Positions 51,305-60,080 are shown, numbered from the stretch's first letter. The stretch is DNA of 64,000 nucleotides from Dokdonia pacifica (GCF_900188275.1 NZ_FZNY01000004.1:464263-528262); one strand, 5' to 3'. A program made the numbers and translations. Notes: a model not told the origin generated them from the letters alone.

Positions 51305-52846
51305 TTAATCTTGTATGAATTTTGCTCTTATAAAATTTTCCTTTTCAAACAACCTTCCTGTTTGGGTGATAATAGCAGTTACTAATTTTTTAGCCCCACC
51401 AGTTTTGAGTGCTATAAACTCATTTGGAGGAATTTGAAAGTCATAATTGCTAACATTGGATTTGGTTAGATTTCTTTCTCCGAAATTCAAGGTTGTTTTA
51501 ATTTTTTCTTTTTTACTAATAACATTTGCTGCAAATTCGTTTGTGTCGAAATCACTATTTGCGTGAAAAATTTTAGTTGCCAGATTACCAACTAAGCTTT
51601 TGGTTCTTGCAATAGCATTACTTGATCCCATTGAGAAATAATAGTTATTAATATTCTGTGTAAGATAGACAGAACAGACAAATGAGCTTCGGGCTGTGGT
51701 TTGGAAAAGAGAATCATATTGAGGGTTTATAAAATATTGACTTTCATCTGCCCACAAGAATACAGGTCTATTATTTGATTTGATATCTCTTCTTTCCATA
51801 GCCTGTTGCCATATATATTTGTATACTCCTTGAATATATGCACCCGAGAGTAAAAACTCTTTTATAGAAAAATCTAATATTATGATTTTACCATGGAGAT
51901 ATGTTGATTCTGGTCTTAAAGAAGCATCACAACTACCGACAAAGTGTTCTTTTAGAATTCCGCTAAGAAATGGTTCGATTAAGCCAAGATAATACTCAGA
52001 GATCGTACTTTTTGTCTTTTCAGATAACGAATGAAATTCTGTTAGATAGTAGCTACATAGAAAATAAAACTTCTCAGTATTTATTTCTCCGCTTGACTCT
52101 AGGACTTTTCCTCTTTTAATCAGTTTTAAACAATAGTTTGCTTGAGCTAATTCCTTTATTGCCTTTACTAAAAGGTTGTAATCAGTATCGTCTTTGTTTA
52201 CACTTTGAATTGCTTCTATGTACTCTTTAAAATCTTTTATTTGTTGCTCATTACCAGAGTCAATTATGATTTTTCTCAAATTTTCAATGGTTACATCTTC
52301 ACCTACAATTTTTAATAGTTCAATTGATCTTGACACTGTTCTCCTAAGAGCATTCTCCCAATATCTCTCAGTTTCTATAGTGCCAGATGAAGACATAAAA
52401 GTTTGACCTATTTCATATATGCGCATGATGAGATCTACTATGTTGAGTGTTTGACCACCACCTGAAGTAATCCTAGTGCTTTCATAAATTAAAGGGTCAA
52501 AGCGTAAATTATTTTTATTTGAAAAAATAACTAAGTCTTTCTGTCTATTAGTTTTTTTTGCATATTCTTCCCACTCTTTTCGCTCATTTGGTTTTGCGCA
52601 AAGTACAATTCCTCCAAAACCATTTTTAAGAAAAGCTTGGGCAATTGTTTTACCAGATCCACTAGATTTTCCACTGCCAGTTGCACCAAATATCTGTGTA
52701 CCCATGATAGCATGACGAAGTGTCCACGGATGTTTTTTAAGGTTTTCGTCTACAAAATGAAGTAGTGGCTTGTCAATAAAGCTTACTTGTAAATTTTCAG
52801 ATATGGTATTTTTGTTTTTTTTAAGAAGAGATTTTAATAAGTTCAA
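51305..52846 (-). CDS. VirD4/TraD-like coupling ATPase without membrane domain
   Basis: A 513-residue P-loop ATPase: Walker A FGATGSGKSSGSGKT (about residues 53-67), VLCAKPNERKEWEEYAKK, Walker B PVFLWADESQYFINP and a TraG/TraD-like TTARSSFVCSVYLTQNINNYYFSMG segment. This is the type IV coupling protein core, but the usual N-terminal transmembrane pair is missing. It pumps DNA or substrates in conjugation systems, or acts as a HerA/FtsK-like motor in defence systems. It lies in one operon with the kinase/phosphatase/VWA genes and not beside T4SS genes, of which I see none. Confidence 0.8.
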   Translation of the reverse strand: MNLLKSLLKKNKNTISENLQVSFIDKPLLHFVDENLKKHPWTLRHAIMGTQIFGATGSGKSSGSGKTIAQAFLKNGFGGIVLCAKPNERKEWEEYAKKTNRQKDLVIFSNKNNLRFDPLIYESTRITSGGGQTLNIVDLIMRIYEIGQTFMSSSGTIETERYWENALRRTVSRSIELLKIVGEDVTIENLRKIIIDSGNEQQIKDFKEYIEAIQSVNKDDTDYNLLVKAIKELAQANYCLKLIKRGKVLESSGEINTEKFYFLCSYYLTEFHSLSEKTKSTISEYYLGLIEPFLSGILKEHFVGSCDASLRPESTYLHGKIIILDFSIKEFLLSGAYIQGVYKYIWQQAMERRDIKSNNRPVFLWADESQYFINPQYDSLFQTTARSSFVCSVYLTQNINNYYFSMGSSNAIARTKSLVGNLATKIFHANSDFDTNEFAANVISKKEKIKTTLNFGERNLTKSNVSNYDFQIPPNEFIALKTGGAKKLVTAIITQTGRLFEKENFIRAKFIQD

Positions 52847-52914
52847 GCTAAATTATTTTAAAAATAGTACTCTAAAAATAACTAATTTTAATTTAAGTTA
52901 CTGATAATGAATGC

Positions 52915-53679
52915 TTAAATTGAGTTGGGGAGCCCAAATAAAGTTTTTAGTTTAAATTCAATAACATCTGAAAATTTATCTTTATTAAGATTATTACTAT
53001 CCTCTAATAAATGACATATTTCTTTAGATGCGTGATAGATTAAATTGTTCTTTTTGTTAGAACTACTCTTAAAAACGGTTTCTCCTAAGAATAAATCATT
53101 CTTATTTAAGTTATATTTTTTTATAAATGTCAGTACTATATGTCTAGCTTTCGAAGCAGATTCAGGATATTTTTTTTTCAATTCTTCAAAACTCAAATTA
53201 TCCAATACTGTATGTTCGTGTCTGATTAATAACTTAATTATATCGGCATAAGAATTATAAGATTTGAATTTATTATGAATTAGATCGTTTGGAGATAATG
53301 GTTCTCCTTCTCCTTTAGTATTTATTACTAAAGGCGACCACCCTAGTAAAATTCTTATAAATGAATCAAAATTTTGATCAAAATTTCCCATTTCAAATCC
53401 AAGTTTTTTTAATTCTAGAATGTAATCACAGATATGGTAGAGACTATTATTTAATGTCTCACGTCTTGGACATGTCTTTGTGTTAGGAATATTTAATAAT
53501 GGATAGAAATTTGAAAGATTGGCATCACCAGTATATATTCTGTAGAGATTATAATCGTAAAATTCTAAATAACGTTCTAGATGAATTTGTCCCTCAATTG
53601 CAATTTCAATAGGGAATTCTTGAAGTATTTCTTCAAAAAGCATATCAGCATGAGTTTTTTTTAACATATTATTTTTCAA
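52915..53679 (-). CDS. Hypothetical protein, first gene of the TerY-P-like operon
   Basis: A 254-residue cytosolic, mostly helical protein; no signal, no membrane segment. N-terminus MKNNMLKKTHADMLFEEILQ. Motif-like pieces include CPRRETLNNSLYHICDYILE and a FEELKKKYPESASKARHIVL helix. The family is not recognised. It is upstream of the ATPase gene by 68 bp and divergent from a small basic-protein gene, so the operon promoter is probably in the 53,680-53,740 gap. Confidence 0.55.
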   Translation of the reverse strand: MKNNMLKKTHADMLFEEILQEFPIEIAIEGQIHLERYLEFYDYNLYRIYTGDANLSNFYPLLNIPNTKTCPRRETLNNSLYHICDYILELKKLGFEMGNFDQNFDSFIRILLGWSPLVINTKGEGEPLSPNDLIHNKFKSYNSYADIIKLLIRHEHTVLDNLSFEELKKKYPESASKARHIVLTFIKKYNLNKNDLFLGETVFKSSSNKKNNLIYHASKEICHLLEDSNNLNKDKFSDVIEFKLKTLFGLPNSI

Positions 53680-53740
53680 TTAGTTAAATGCTTTAAGGAT
53701 CTTTATTATATCATATTTGTGACTTGTAAACTAAAATTTT

Positions 53741-54148
53741 ATGGAAGAAAATAAAGATAAAGCCAAGAATAGCTTTAATGAAAAACAAAAAAGAGAGTAT
53801 CCAGGAAATCATCCAATAACTGGAAAAGAATATCAAAAGGGTATTAATGAAAAGCCTATCTCAGAAAAAAAAATAGATGCATTAAAAAAAACATCTGAAG
53901 AATATGACAAAAAAAGTCAGAAATTGGATGAGATAAAAAAACGAGTTCGAAGAAAATATGGACAACCAATTCCTAAGTTACAACCCAAAGGTTCTCCTCT
54001 TAAACCCATCCCCAAAGCATCAAGTATTACAAAAAAAGAAGAGCGTTTGGCTAAGGTGACCAAACGGTTAAAAGATAATTCAATCCAAGAAGCGAAAAAA
54101 AATGGTTTAATTGATAAAGCTAAAAATGGTTTTAATAAGGAAAAATAG
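53741..54148 (+). CDS. Small Lys-rich protein
   Basis: A 135-residue very basic protein, almost a third Lys, with no hydrophobic core visible: KRRVRRKYGQPIPKLQPKG-like Pro/Lys segments and helical ends. It could bind DNA or be a disordered accessory of the relaxase. It is divergent from the operon at 53,679 and precedes the oriT-like region and the relaxase gene. Confidence 0.45.
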   Translation: MEENKDKAKNSFNEKQKREYPGNHPITGKEYQKGINEKPISEKKIDALKKTSEEYDKKSQKLDEIKKRVRRKYGQPIPKLQPKGSPLKPIPKASSITKKEERLAKVTKRLKDNSIQEAKKNGLIDKAKNGFNKEK

Positions 54149-54151
54149 AAC

Positions 54152-54253
54152 TGTATAAATTATATTTTATACAATTTATGAGTGTATAATATTTTGATTT
54201 TCAATTATTATAATATGTATTAACTTCATAAGACGAGATGTCTATAACTAAAT
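54152..54253 (+). other. Candidate oriT / nic site 2 upstream of relaxase
   Basis: Inverted repeat TGTATAAA...TTTATACA-like (54152-54173), an AT-rich tract, then TGTCTATAACTAAAT (54239-54253), which matches nic-like site 1 in TGTCTATAAC and TAAAT. The predicted nick is after 54243. The weak AGAC (54231-54234)/GTCT (54240-54243) stem is the only proximal hairpin, less good than at site 1. Confidence 0.4.
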
Positions 54254-54294
54254 TTTTCATATATTTACTTATCTAACAGAACTCCACAATATCC

Positions 54295-57147
54295 ATGTTA
54301 TCTATCATGCCAAGTTCATCTGCTGTTGGCGCATTGCGTTATTTCCGTGAGAATCTAGCTCAGGCTGATTATTATCGCGAGGATCATATCGTCGGTAGAT
54401 GGCATGGTATTGTTGCAAAACAATTAGGCTTAGAAGGTGAGATTAATCCACGTGATTTTGAAGCATTACTCTTTAACGTTAACCCCAATACAGGTGAAAG
54501 ATTAACTGCTAGAAATTCTAAAAATCGCAGAGCAATGTATGATTTCACATACAATGCGCCTAAGTCAGTTTCTCTAATTTATGGCATCACAAAGGATGGT
54601 GATGTTTTAGAATCTCATAGAGAAGCTGTAGCTATGGCGATGCAAGAAGTAGAGCGTGCTATTCAGACCCAAATGGGAAGTAGTAAGGGCAAACATTACG
54701 TGACAACGGCTAATGGAGTATGGGGAGAGTTTGTTCACGACACTTCACGACCGTTACAAAAACAAACGGATCAAGGAAAAATCTTCGTACCCGATGTACA
54801 TCTGCACTCACACTGTACAATGATTAATGCAACGTGGAGTAATGATCAAAATCGATTTAGAGCCATTGAACTTGGTAACGTAAAAGGTCAAGCCCCCTAC
54901 TTCGAGGCTTTGTATCATTCGTATTTAGCAGAAAATCTCAAAGCTAAAGGCTTTGAGATTGAAAGATCAGGAAAAAGATGGGAAGTAGCTGGAATCTCCA
55001 GAGAGCTGATAGAAAAATTCTCAGGACGTACACTTCAAATTGAACAAGTCGCTAAAGAGCGTGGTATTAAATCAGCACAAGCAAAATCACAATTAGGACG
55101 ACTTACACGTAATGATAAAAATAGCAGTGTAGCTGATCACGAATTACAAGAGGTTTGGAAAGAGCGTTTAACCCTCACTGAACTTCATGCCATTATGAAT
55201 GCTAAAGGGAAAAGACCTAATAAATGTGATGACAGTTCTAAAGGAAATACAGATCTTCAAATGAATGCTGAAAAAGCATTGGATTTGTCATTAGAACATT
55301 TTTTAGAACGTAATTCTAGTATTCAAGAAAAGCGTGTTTTAGCATATGCGATTGATTTAGCTTCTGGAGTTGTCCCTGCTCATTTTATTCAAAGAGCATT
55401 AAGCAAAAGAGAGAATATTATACGTGCAGAATATCGTACAGTTCCATTTGTAACGACTAAAGAAATGCTCCAATCTGAGGAGCAGATGATTGAAAAAGCA
55501 ACTACGGGAAAGGCCACAAAACCAGCTATGAACGCTGACTATGAAATACAAAATGCGATTTTAAATAAAGGACAAAGAGCAGCTGTTAATCATGTCTTAA
55601 CGTCTCAAGATCAAATTATGATGGTTTCTGGTGATGCTGGGGTTGGTAAAACCACACTTTTGCAAGAAATCAAACAAGGTATAGAAGCTTCTGGAAAACA
55701 ATTGTTTGCTTTTGCTCCTTCGTCAGACGCATCTCGCGGTGTGTTACGATCAAAGGGCTTTGAAGGTGCTGAGACGATAGCGAAGCTTCTGAACAGCCCG
55801 AATTTGCAAGAACAGTTGAAAAATAACGTTATGCTTATCGATGAATCTGGACTTGTTGGAGTCCCGACTATGAATAACCTGTTCGATATAGCGAACAATC
55901 AAAATGCACGGGTTATTCTTAGTGGGGACTATAAGCAGCATTCTTCTGTGGAAGCTGGAGACGCTCTAAAGCTTCTAGAAATACAATCTGGATTACCTGT
56001 AGCTAGAGTAAATGAAATAGTACGCCAACAAAAAGCTGAAAAGCATAAAGAGGTTATTGAAAAGTTGGCAAGGAGTATCGGTATTAAAAAGAATGCAGAT
56101 AAGCGTCAAAGTGAAGTTGTCAAAGCATATGATCAGTTAGATAACAATGGAAATATTATAGAAGTCAGTGAGCGTGATAAACGCCAACAGCTTATCGCTA
56201 CAGAATATGCTAAGGCTACCTTAGAGAAAGATAATGATACTTTGGTGGTGGCACCTACTCATTTTGAAGGTAAAGAAATTACAAATGCAATCCGTAATGT
56301 TTTAAAACAGCAGGGACGGATTGGATTAGAAGATATGTCGTTTACTCGTCTTCAGAGTAAACACCTTACTAATGCTGAAAAGTCATTACATCAGAATTAT
56401 AAGAAAGATGATGTTATAGAATTTCATCAAAATGTAACGGGTTTCAAAGCAGGACAAAAATATATTGTCAAAGAGATTAGTGATAAAGGGGAGATCCTTG
56501 TTAAAAATGATCTAGACCAGCATATAAGCCCCCTGCCCTCAGATAAAAATGAAGCCTACAGTTTGTATCAAAAAGAACAAATTGAAATAGCTTTAGGTGA
56601 CAAGATCCGAATAACCAAAAATATAAAAAGTCTTGCTGGCGCAGAATTATTTAACGGACAAATGTATGATGTTCGTGGTTTTGATCAGAGTGGTAATGTA
56701 GCGTTATCTAATGGTCAGATATTAGATAAAAATGCAATGCATTTTAAACATGGTTTTGTATCTACCTCGCATCAAAGTCAGGGCAAAGATGCAAAGACAG
56801 TACTCATAGCACAAAGTTCTGATTCCTTTGGAGCAAGTAACGATAAACAATTCTATACTTCAATTTCTAGAGCTAGTGAACATTGTAAGGTGTTTACTGA
56901 TGATAAATTAGCACTTAGACAAGCGATTTCACGATCTGGCGATCGTGTAAGTGCTACACAAATTTCAGAATTATCCAAGACACAAAACCCTAGCGTATCG
57001 GAAGTTGGAAAGCATCAATATATGAACCGTGTGCGCGAATTTTACGAAACAAAAGTAAAACCATCCTTTGAACATTTAAAATCTACCTATGAACAACGAT
57101 CAATTGAGAAAGAAGTGGGGCGTGGAGACTTCGGACTCGAACGATAA
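54295..57147 (+). CDS. MobF (TrwC/TraI-like) conjugative relaxase-helicase
   Basis: A 950-residue relaxase fused to a RecD-like helicase. Seen: N-terminus MLSIMPSSSAVGALRYFREN with tyrosines 16, 26 and 27 as nucleophile candidates, the three-His metal motif PDVHLHSHCTM (His169, 171, 173), then Walker A MMVSGDAGVGKTTLLQEI (about 446-454), LIDESGLVG and a helicase C-terminus with FKHGFVSTSHQSQGKDAKTV. MobF relaxases are usual in proteobacterial plasmids and not typical of Bacteroidota. Two nic-like sites lie in the window; no T4SS genes are visible. Confidence 0.92.
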   Translation: MLSIMPSSSAVGALRYFRENLAQADYYREDHIVGRWHGIVAKQLGLEGEINPRDFEALLFNVNPNTGERLTARNSKNRRAMYDFTYNAPKSVSLIYGITKDGDVLESHREAVAMAMQEVERAIQTQMGSSKGKHYVTTANGVWGEFVHDTSRPLQKQTDQGKIFVPDVHLHSHCTMINATWSNDQNRFRAIELGNVKGQAPYFEALYHSYLAENLKAKGFEIERSGKRWEVAGISRELIEKFSGRTLQIEQVAKERGIKSAQAKSQLGRLTRNDKNSSVADHELQEVWKERLTLTELHAIMNAKGKRPNKCDDSSKGNTDLQMNAEKALDLSLEHFLERNSSIQEKRVLAYAIDLASGVVPAHFIQRALSKRENIIRAEYRTVPFVTTKEMLQSEEQMIEKATTGKATKPAMNADYEIQNAILNKGQRAAVNHVLTSQDQIMMVSGDAGVGKTTLLQEIKQGIEASGKQLFAFAPSSDASRGVLRSKGFEGAETIAKLLNSPNLQEQLKNNVMLIDESGLVGVPTMNNLFDIANNQNARVILSGDYKQHSSVEAGDALKLLEIQSGLPVARVNEIVRQQKAEKHKEVIEKLARSIGIKKNADKRQSEVVKAYDQLDNNGNIIEVSERDKRQQLIATEYAKATLEKDNDTLVVAPTHFEGKEITNAIRNVLKQQGRIGLEDMSFTRLQSKHLTNAEKSLHQNYKKDDVIEFHQNVTGFKAGQKYIVKEISDKGEILVKNDLDQHISPLPSDKNEAYSLYQKEQIEIALGDKIRITKNIKSLAGAELFNGQMYDVRGFDQSGNVALSNGQILDKNAMHFKHGFVSTSHQSQGKDAKTVLIAQSSDSFGASNDKQFYTSISRASEHCKVFTDDKLALRQAISRSGDRVSATQISELSKTQNPSVSEVGKHQYMNRVREFYETKVKPSFEHLKSTYEQRSIEKEVGRGDFGLER

Positions 57148-57511
57148 GAGTGAAGAATCTGCATCAAAATCCCCTGCTAATGAAAATAAAAGCTCGATTG
57201 TTGAAAGTAGTTATTTCAATATCGATACAGAGTCGCCTTTTGTAACGAGTTTAAAAGTGATGTGTCGTGATGGACATATTGTTTATATCCCCTACTCCCT
57301 ACAGCCCATTATTGAGTTTATTCCAAGTAAAGGAATTTATATAAAAACAATGCAAAAAGAGGTTTTTATATCTGGACGTAATTTGGTTCAACTTATAGAC
57401 TTTTTAGGTTCACAGCGTGTCACATGGATTAAAGAAAGTGCAAGCAGTACTGACACTGGAGAAGAAGGTGTTTTTATACAATCTATAGAGATACAAGATG
57501 CAAATCTGTAA
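57089..57511 (+). CDS. Hypothetical protein overlapping the relaxase gene
   Basis: A 140-residue protein with a polar N-terminal third (KSEESASKSPANENKSSIVE) and a beta-rich C-terminal part (VTSLKVMCRDGHIVYIPYSL, GIYIKTMQKEVFISG). The start lies within the relaxase gene in another frame (59-bp overlap), which implies translational coupling. No family known to me; the location suggests a transfer accessory. Confidence 0.55.
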   Translation: MNNDQLRKKWGVETSDSNDKSEESASKSPANENKSSIVESSYFNIDTESPFVTSLKVMCRDGHIVYIPYSLQPIIEFIPSKGIYIKTMQKEVFISGRNLVQLIDFLGSQRVTWIKESASSTDTGEEGVFIQSIEIQDANL

Positions 57512-57593
57512 AATAGGCAGGCTTGCTGTTGAAAACAAAAAATGAAAATTTCTCATTCACGATACTAAAAAGCGTACTTGGGTCATTCAAGGT

Positions 57594-58301
57594 TCAAAAC
57601 AAGATCAATTGCGTTCCTTGCTCTAGGTCATCTTTTTTATTTTTTGGTGGATGAGTCCAGATTCTAGATTGTTCTTTCTCTATGGGAATAATGCCGATAC
57701 CATTTGTATTTATATCCCAACCTCCATACCATTCCATAGAAAGTGTGTTCATCCAAGCAATTTCTCCTCTTAGACCATTAAGAAAGAAGTTTACAGTAGC
57801 CATTTTTGCACATGTATTTGAAACATCTGCGCCATAAAAGTAGTTATTTGGATTACTTTTTGCGAAATTAAGATGCATCCGCCCAGAGCCAATAGCAGGG
57901 TCTAGAATACTTTTATTCTCAATAGTGCCCTTCTCACCTTGAAGGTGCCCCATAAGTTCACAGACAGCGTCAGGTGTGAAATATTGCCCATTATGACCTT
58001 TAGTAATATTTTCTGTAAAATACTCTCCTAAAATATCTGAATATGGATCATCATAGACTTGTAATTGAAGCTCTCCTAGAATTTTTGGAAAGATGGAGAT
58101 TTCATCTTTGCTATACTTTTTAATAGTATCGAGATATAGCGACTCATTATCAGGATCAGTGACTTGCAAACGTGTTTGGATATTGGTTTTGTGATAGCTG
58201 CAAATTGCCAATGTAAGAAAGTCATTAAATACTGTAGATAGGTTACTTCTGCGCCCAAGGGTATCTAAATGTTTTGATAGCTGATTAAAGTGTTTGGTCA
58301 T
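57594..58301 (-). CDS. N6-methylase-like protein without catalytic NPPY motif
   Basis: A 235-residue protein with a methylase motif I, SILDPAIGSGRMHLNFAKSN, an HsdM-like GQYFTPDAVCELMGHL helix and MATVNFFLNGLRGEI. After motif I, where NPPY/NPPF should occur, the sequence reads SMEWYGGWDINTNGIGIIPI; I find no NPPF. It may bind SAM or DNA without methylating, or be a mobile-element regulator. It overlaps the next gene by 1 bp (start/stop). Confidence 0.65.
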   Translation of the reverse strand: MTKHFNQLSKHLDTLGRRSNLSTVFNDFLTLAICSYHKTNIQTRLQVTDPDNESLYLDTIKKYSKDEISIFPKILGELQLQVYDDPYSDILGEYFTENITKGHNGQYFTPDAVCELMGHLQGEKGTIENKSILDPAIGSGRMHLNFAKSNPNNYFYGADVSNTCAKMATVNFFLNGLRGEIAWMNTLSMEWYGGWDINTNGIGIIPIEKEQSRIWTHPPKNKKDDLEQGTQLILF

Positions 58302-58711
58302 TAGTGTTTTTCCTTACTCTGAAAATTGGTGTACGCGGATCTTGCAAGCTCTACAATATGTTGTAATTGGTTACTTTCAGTATCACAGGACGGTGAGTAA
58401 TAACCGCCCTCTTCTTCCCATTCTTGACATTCTTTCGCTAGTTGAATGTCAACATTCTTTGTTTCTCCCCATAATGGAATTTTTGATATGGTTTCAACCA
58501 ATTTGAGAAGTTCTTCTATATGAGTTTTAAGCGTTTCGCAAGCAGGACTATTACCTGCAATGTCAGCTTCTTCATATATGCTTATTTCTATTAATTCTGC
58601 TGTTAGTGGATCAATTAGAGCAATAGCTTTTTTAATATGCTTTTCAATGGTAAGAGGCTGTAGATCTGTATTGCAGTCTAAAGTTATTAAAACATCAATT
58701 TGTTGTCTCAT
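58301..58711 (-). CDS. Hypothetical protein upstream of the methylase-like gene
   Basis: A 136-residue acidic helical protein beginning MRQQIDVLITLDCNTDLQ. The start at 58711 is supported by an AAAGGA site upstream of the ATG and by a sequence with no family-like residues before it. The stop overlaps the methylase-like start by 1 bp, so they are co-translated. Function unknown. Confidence 0.55.
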   Translation of the reverse strand: MRQQIDVLITLDCNTDLQPLTIEKHIKKAIALIDPLTAELIEISIYEEADIAGNSPACETLKTHIEELLKLVETISKIPLWGETKNVDIQLAKECQEWEEEGGYYSPSCDTESNQLQHIVELARSAYTNFQSKEKH

Positions 58712-58890
58712 TCTTTTTTCCTTTGTAATTGGGTTGCGTATGCAATCCTTGGTGTTTCGCCGAGAAAGGGGTAGCAAAGTCAAAGGGAGGGGGATCACCC
58801 TATCTGCACAAGCTAAAAGCGCGGAAGATTGGGGATACCCTTTGACTGCGCGAGGGCAAAGCCCTTAGTTCTTACGTACTATCCAAAAAG

Positions 58891-58920
58891 AAAAAGGAGC
58901 TGAATCTCAGCTCCTTTTAA
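58891..58920. terminator. Bidirectional terminator
   Basis: AAAAAGGAGCTGA pairs with TCAGCTCCTTTT across ATC; A- and T-tracts on the two sides. It is 19 bp past the stop of the minus-strand 58,939 gene. Confidence 0.85.
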
Positions 58921-58938
58921 AAATTTATATAATATACT

Positions 58939-59133
58939 TTATGAGGGTTTAACCGATCTAAGAACAAGTTTTCCATCAAAGTCAAACGGGATGCTATCCA
59001 TTCGAATATTAAGACCTAAACCGTCCTGATTATTCCAGGCAGCGCCTAGTTTTATCCAACGATCACCCTGCTCGTCCTTGGTAACGTGAAATACGTTGAA
59101 GTCTGGTGTCTTTTTTTGTGTTTGATCTGTCAT
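58939..59133 (-). CDS. Small conserved hypothetical protein (64 residues)
   Basis: MTDQTQKKTPDFNVFHVTKD, then DEQGDRWIKLGAAWNNQDGLGLNIRMDSIPFDFDGKLVLR. The small beta-rich pattern with WIKLGAAW and LVLR is seen in proteobacterial mobile elements (DUF736-like). A perfect AAGGAG Shine-Dalgarno lies six bases before the ATG. It lies at the edge of a large inverted repeat whose left arm begins at its start codon. Its function is unknown to me. Confidence 0.6.
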   Translation of the reverse strand: MTDQTQKKTPDFNVFHVTKDEQGDRWIKLGAAWNNQDGLGLNIRMDSIPFDFDGKLVLRSVKPS

Positions 59134-59338
59134 TGTAATCTCCTTCTTTTAATTGTGAAAATGACGAATCCTTGAAAGATCAGATGTAATGAATAAAGGT
59201 CATAGCAGGGATTAGAATTTTTTATCGCAGATCAAAAATTCAATTCAGCTAACCCCGAAGGGGCTGCGTCATTGATCTTTATTCATTACACCTGTTCCCA
59301 TTCGTATACATTTTACTGATTAAAAGAAGGAGATTATA
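59133..59338. repeat. Large imperfect inverted repeat
   Basis: Arms of about 70 bp (59133-59202 and 59271-59338) enclose about 68 bp that include CCCCGAAGGGG. Two stretches are (nearly) exact: TAATCTCCTTCTTTTAAT (59136-59153) against its complement at 59319-59336, and TGTAATGAATAAAGGTCA (59185-59202) against 59273-59290 with one mismatch. The right arm repeats the Shine-Dalgarno of the 58,939 gene with no start codon behind it. Replication or transfer origin, or an inverted duplication of a leader, are options. Confidence 0.65.
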
Positions 59339-59427
59339 AAGCTCATTAGCATTAATAGGAGAAGAAACTTAGTATTTATATTTAAGGGGAATATAGAGGC
59401 ATTGAGTAAAGTGCCCTGCCCCAGTTA

Positions 59428-59979
59428 TTAGGCAAATAGTTTTTGATACCATTTTTTTGAACGTTCTGCTTTTAAGGCTCTTTTGAGTAATAAATTCTGT
59501 CTAAGGATTTTATCTTTTTTCTCTTGCAAATCTTTTGCTGTCTTTTCTTGGTTAGTAATTCTAGCTTCCAATGCTTTTAGTCCTTTTTCAAAGCCCCCTG
59601 CTCCGTCTGATTTATCTTCAAGGAGCAAGGTTGTACGATTATGTCCTTCTTGCGAAAGTTTAAGAGCGTCTCTTAAGTTTTCAGTTTCGTTCTCATGCGT
59701 AGCAATGAGTTTTTTAAGGTATTGGATTTCGACATCTTTACTGTTTTCTATTGCGTCAGAGAGTGTCTTGTTAGATATGTTCTTAACGTTACTTGACGTT
59801 AAGGAAGTATCATTGTCATCTTGTTTCTTATCATAAATTCTATCTAGTTCTGCAATGTTTATTTTTCGCTTTCCTCGATCATCAAGTTTAAAGGAGAGCT
59901 TTCCTTTCTCCATATCTTTATAGAGAGTGGGTTTGCTAATTTTATATTGTTTCAGTGCTTCTGTAGGCGATATAAACAT
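59428..59979 (-). CDS. KfrA/MerR-like DNA-binding coiled-coil protein
   Basis: A 183-residue protein with an N-terminal winged-helix-like domain (MFISPTEALKQYKISKPTLY, KDMEKGKLSFKLDDRGKR) and a long coiled coil (LRDALKLSQEGHNRTTLLLE, ITNQEKTAKDLQEKKDKILR), typical of plasmid KfrA-type partition or copy regulators. The start at 59979 is supported by GGAG seven bases upstream; an ATG seven codons earlier is not. TAACGT repeats directly upstream are candidate binding sites. Confidence 0.7.
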   Translation of the reverse strand: MFISPTEALKQYKISKPTLYKDMEKGKLSFKLDDRGKRKINIAELDRIYDKKQDDNDTSLTSSNVKNISNKTLSDAIENSKDVEIQYLKKLIATHENETENLRDALKLSQEGHNRTTLLLEDKSDGAGGFEKGLKALEARITNQEKTAKDLQEKKDKILRQNLLLKRALKAERSKKWYQKLFA

Positions 59980-60080
59980 GTAGGGTCTCCGTCTTAACAA
60001 TACGTCAGGTTACAAGTGATATCATACGGAGTAATACGTTTGATGTACAGGGAGAGATATATAGAAATTCACGACTTTCT

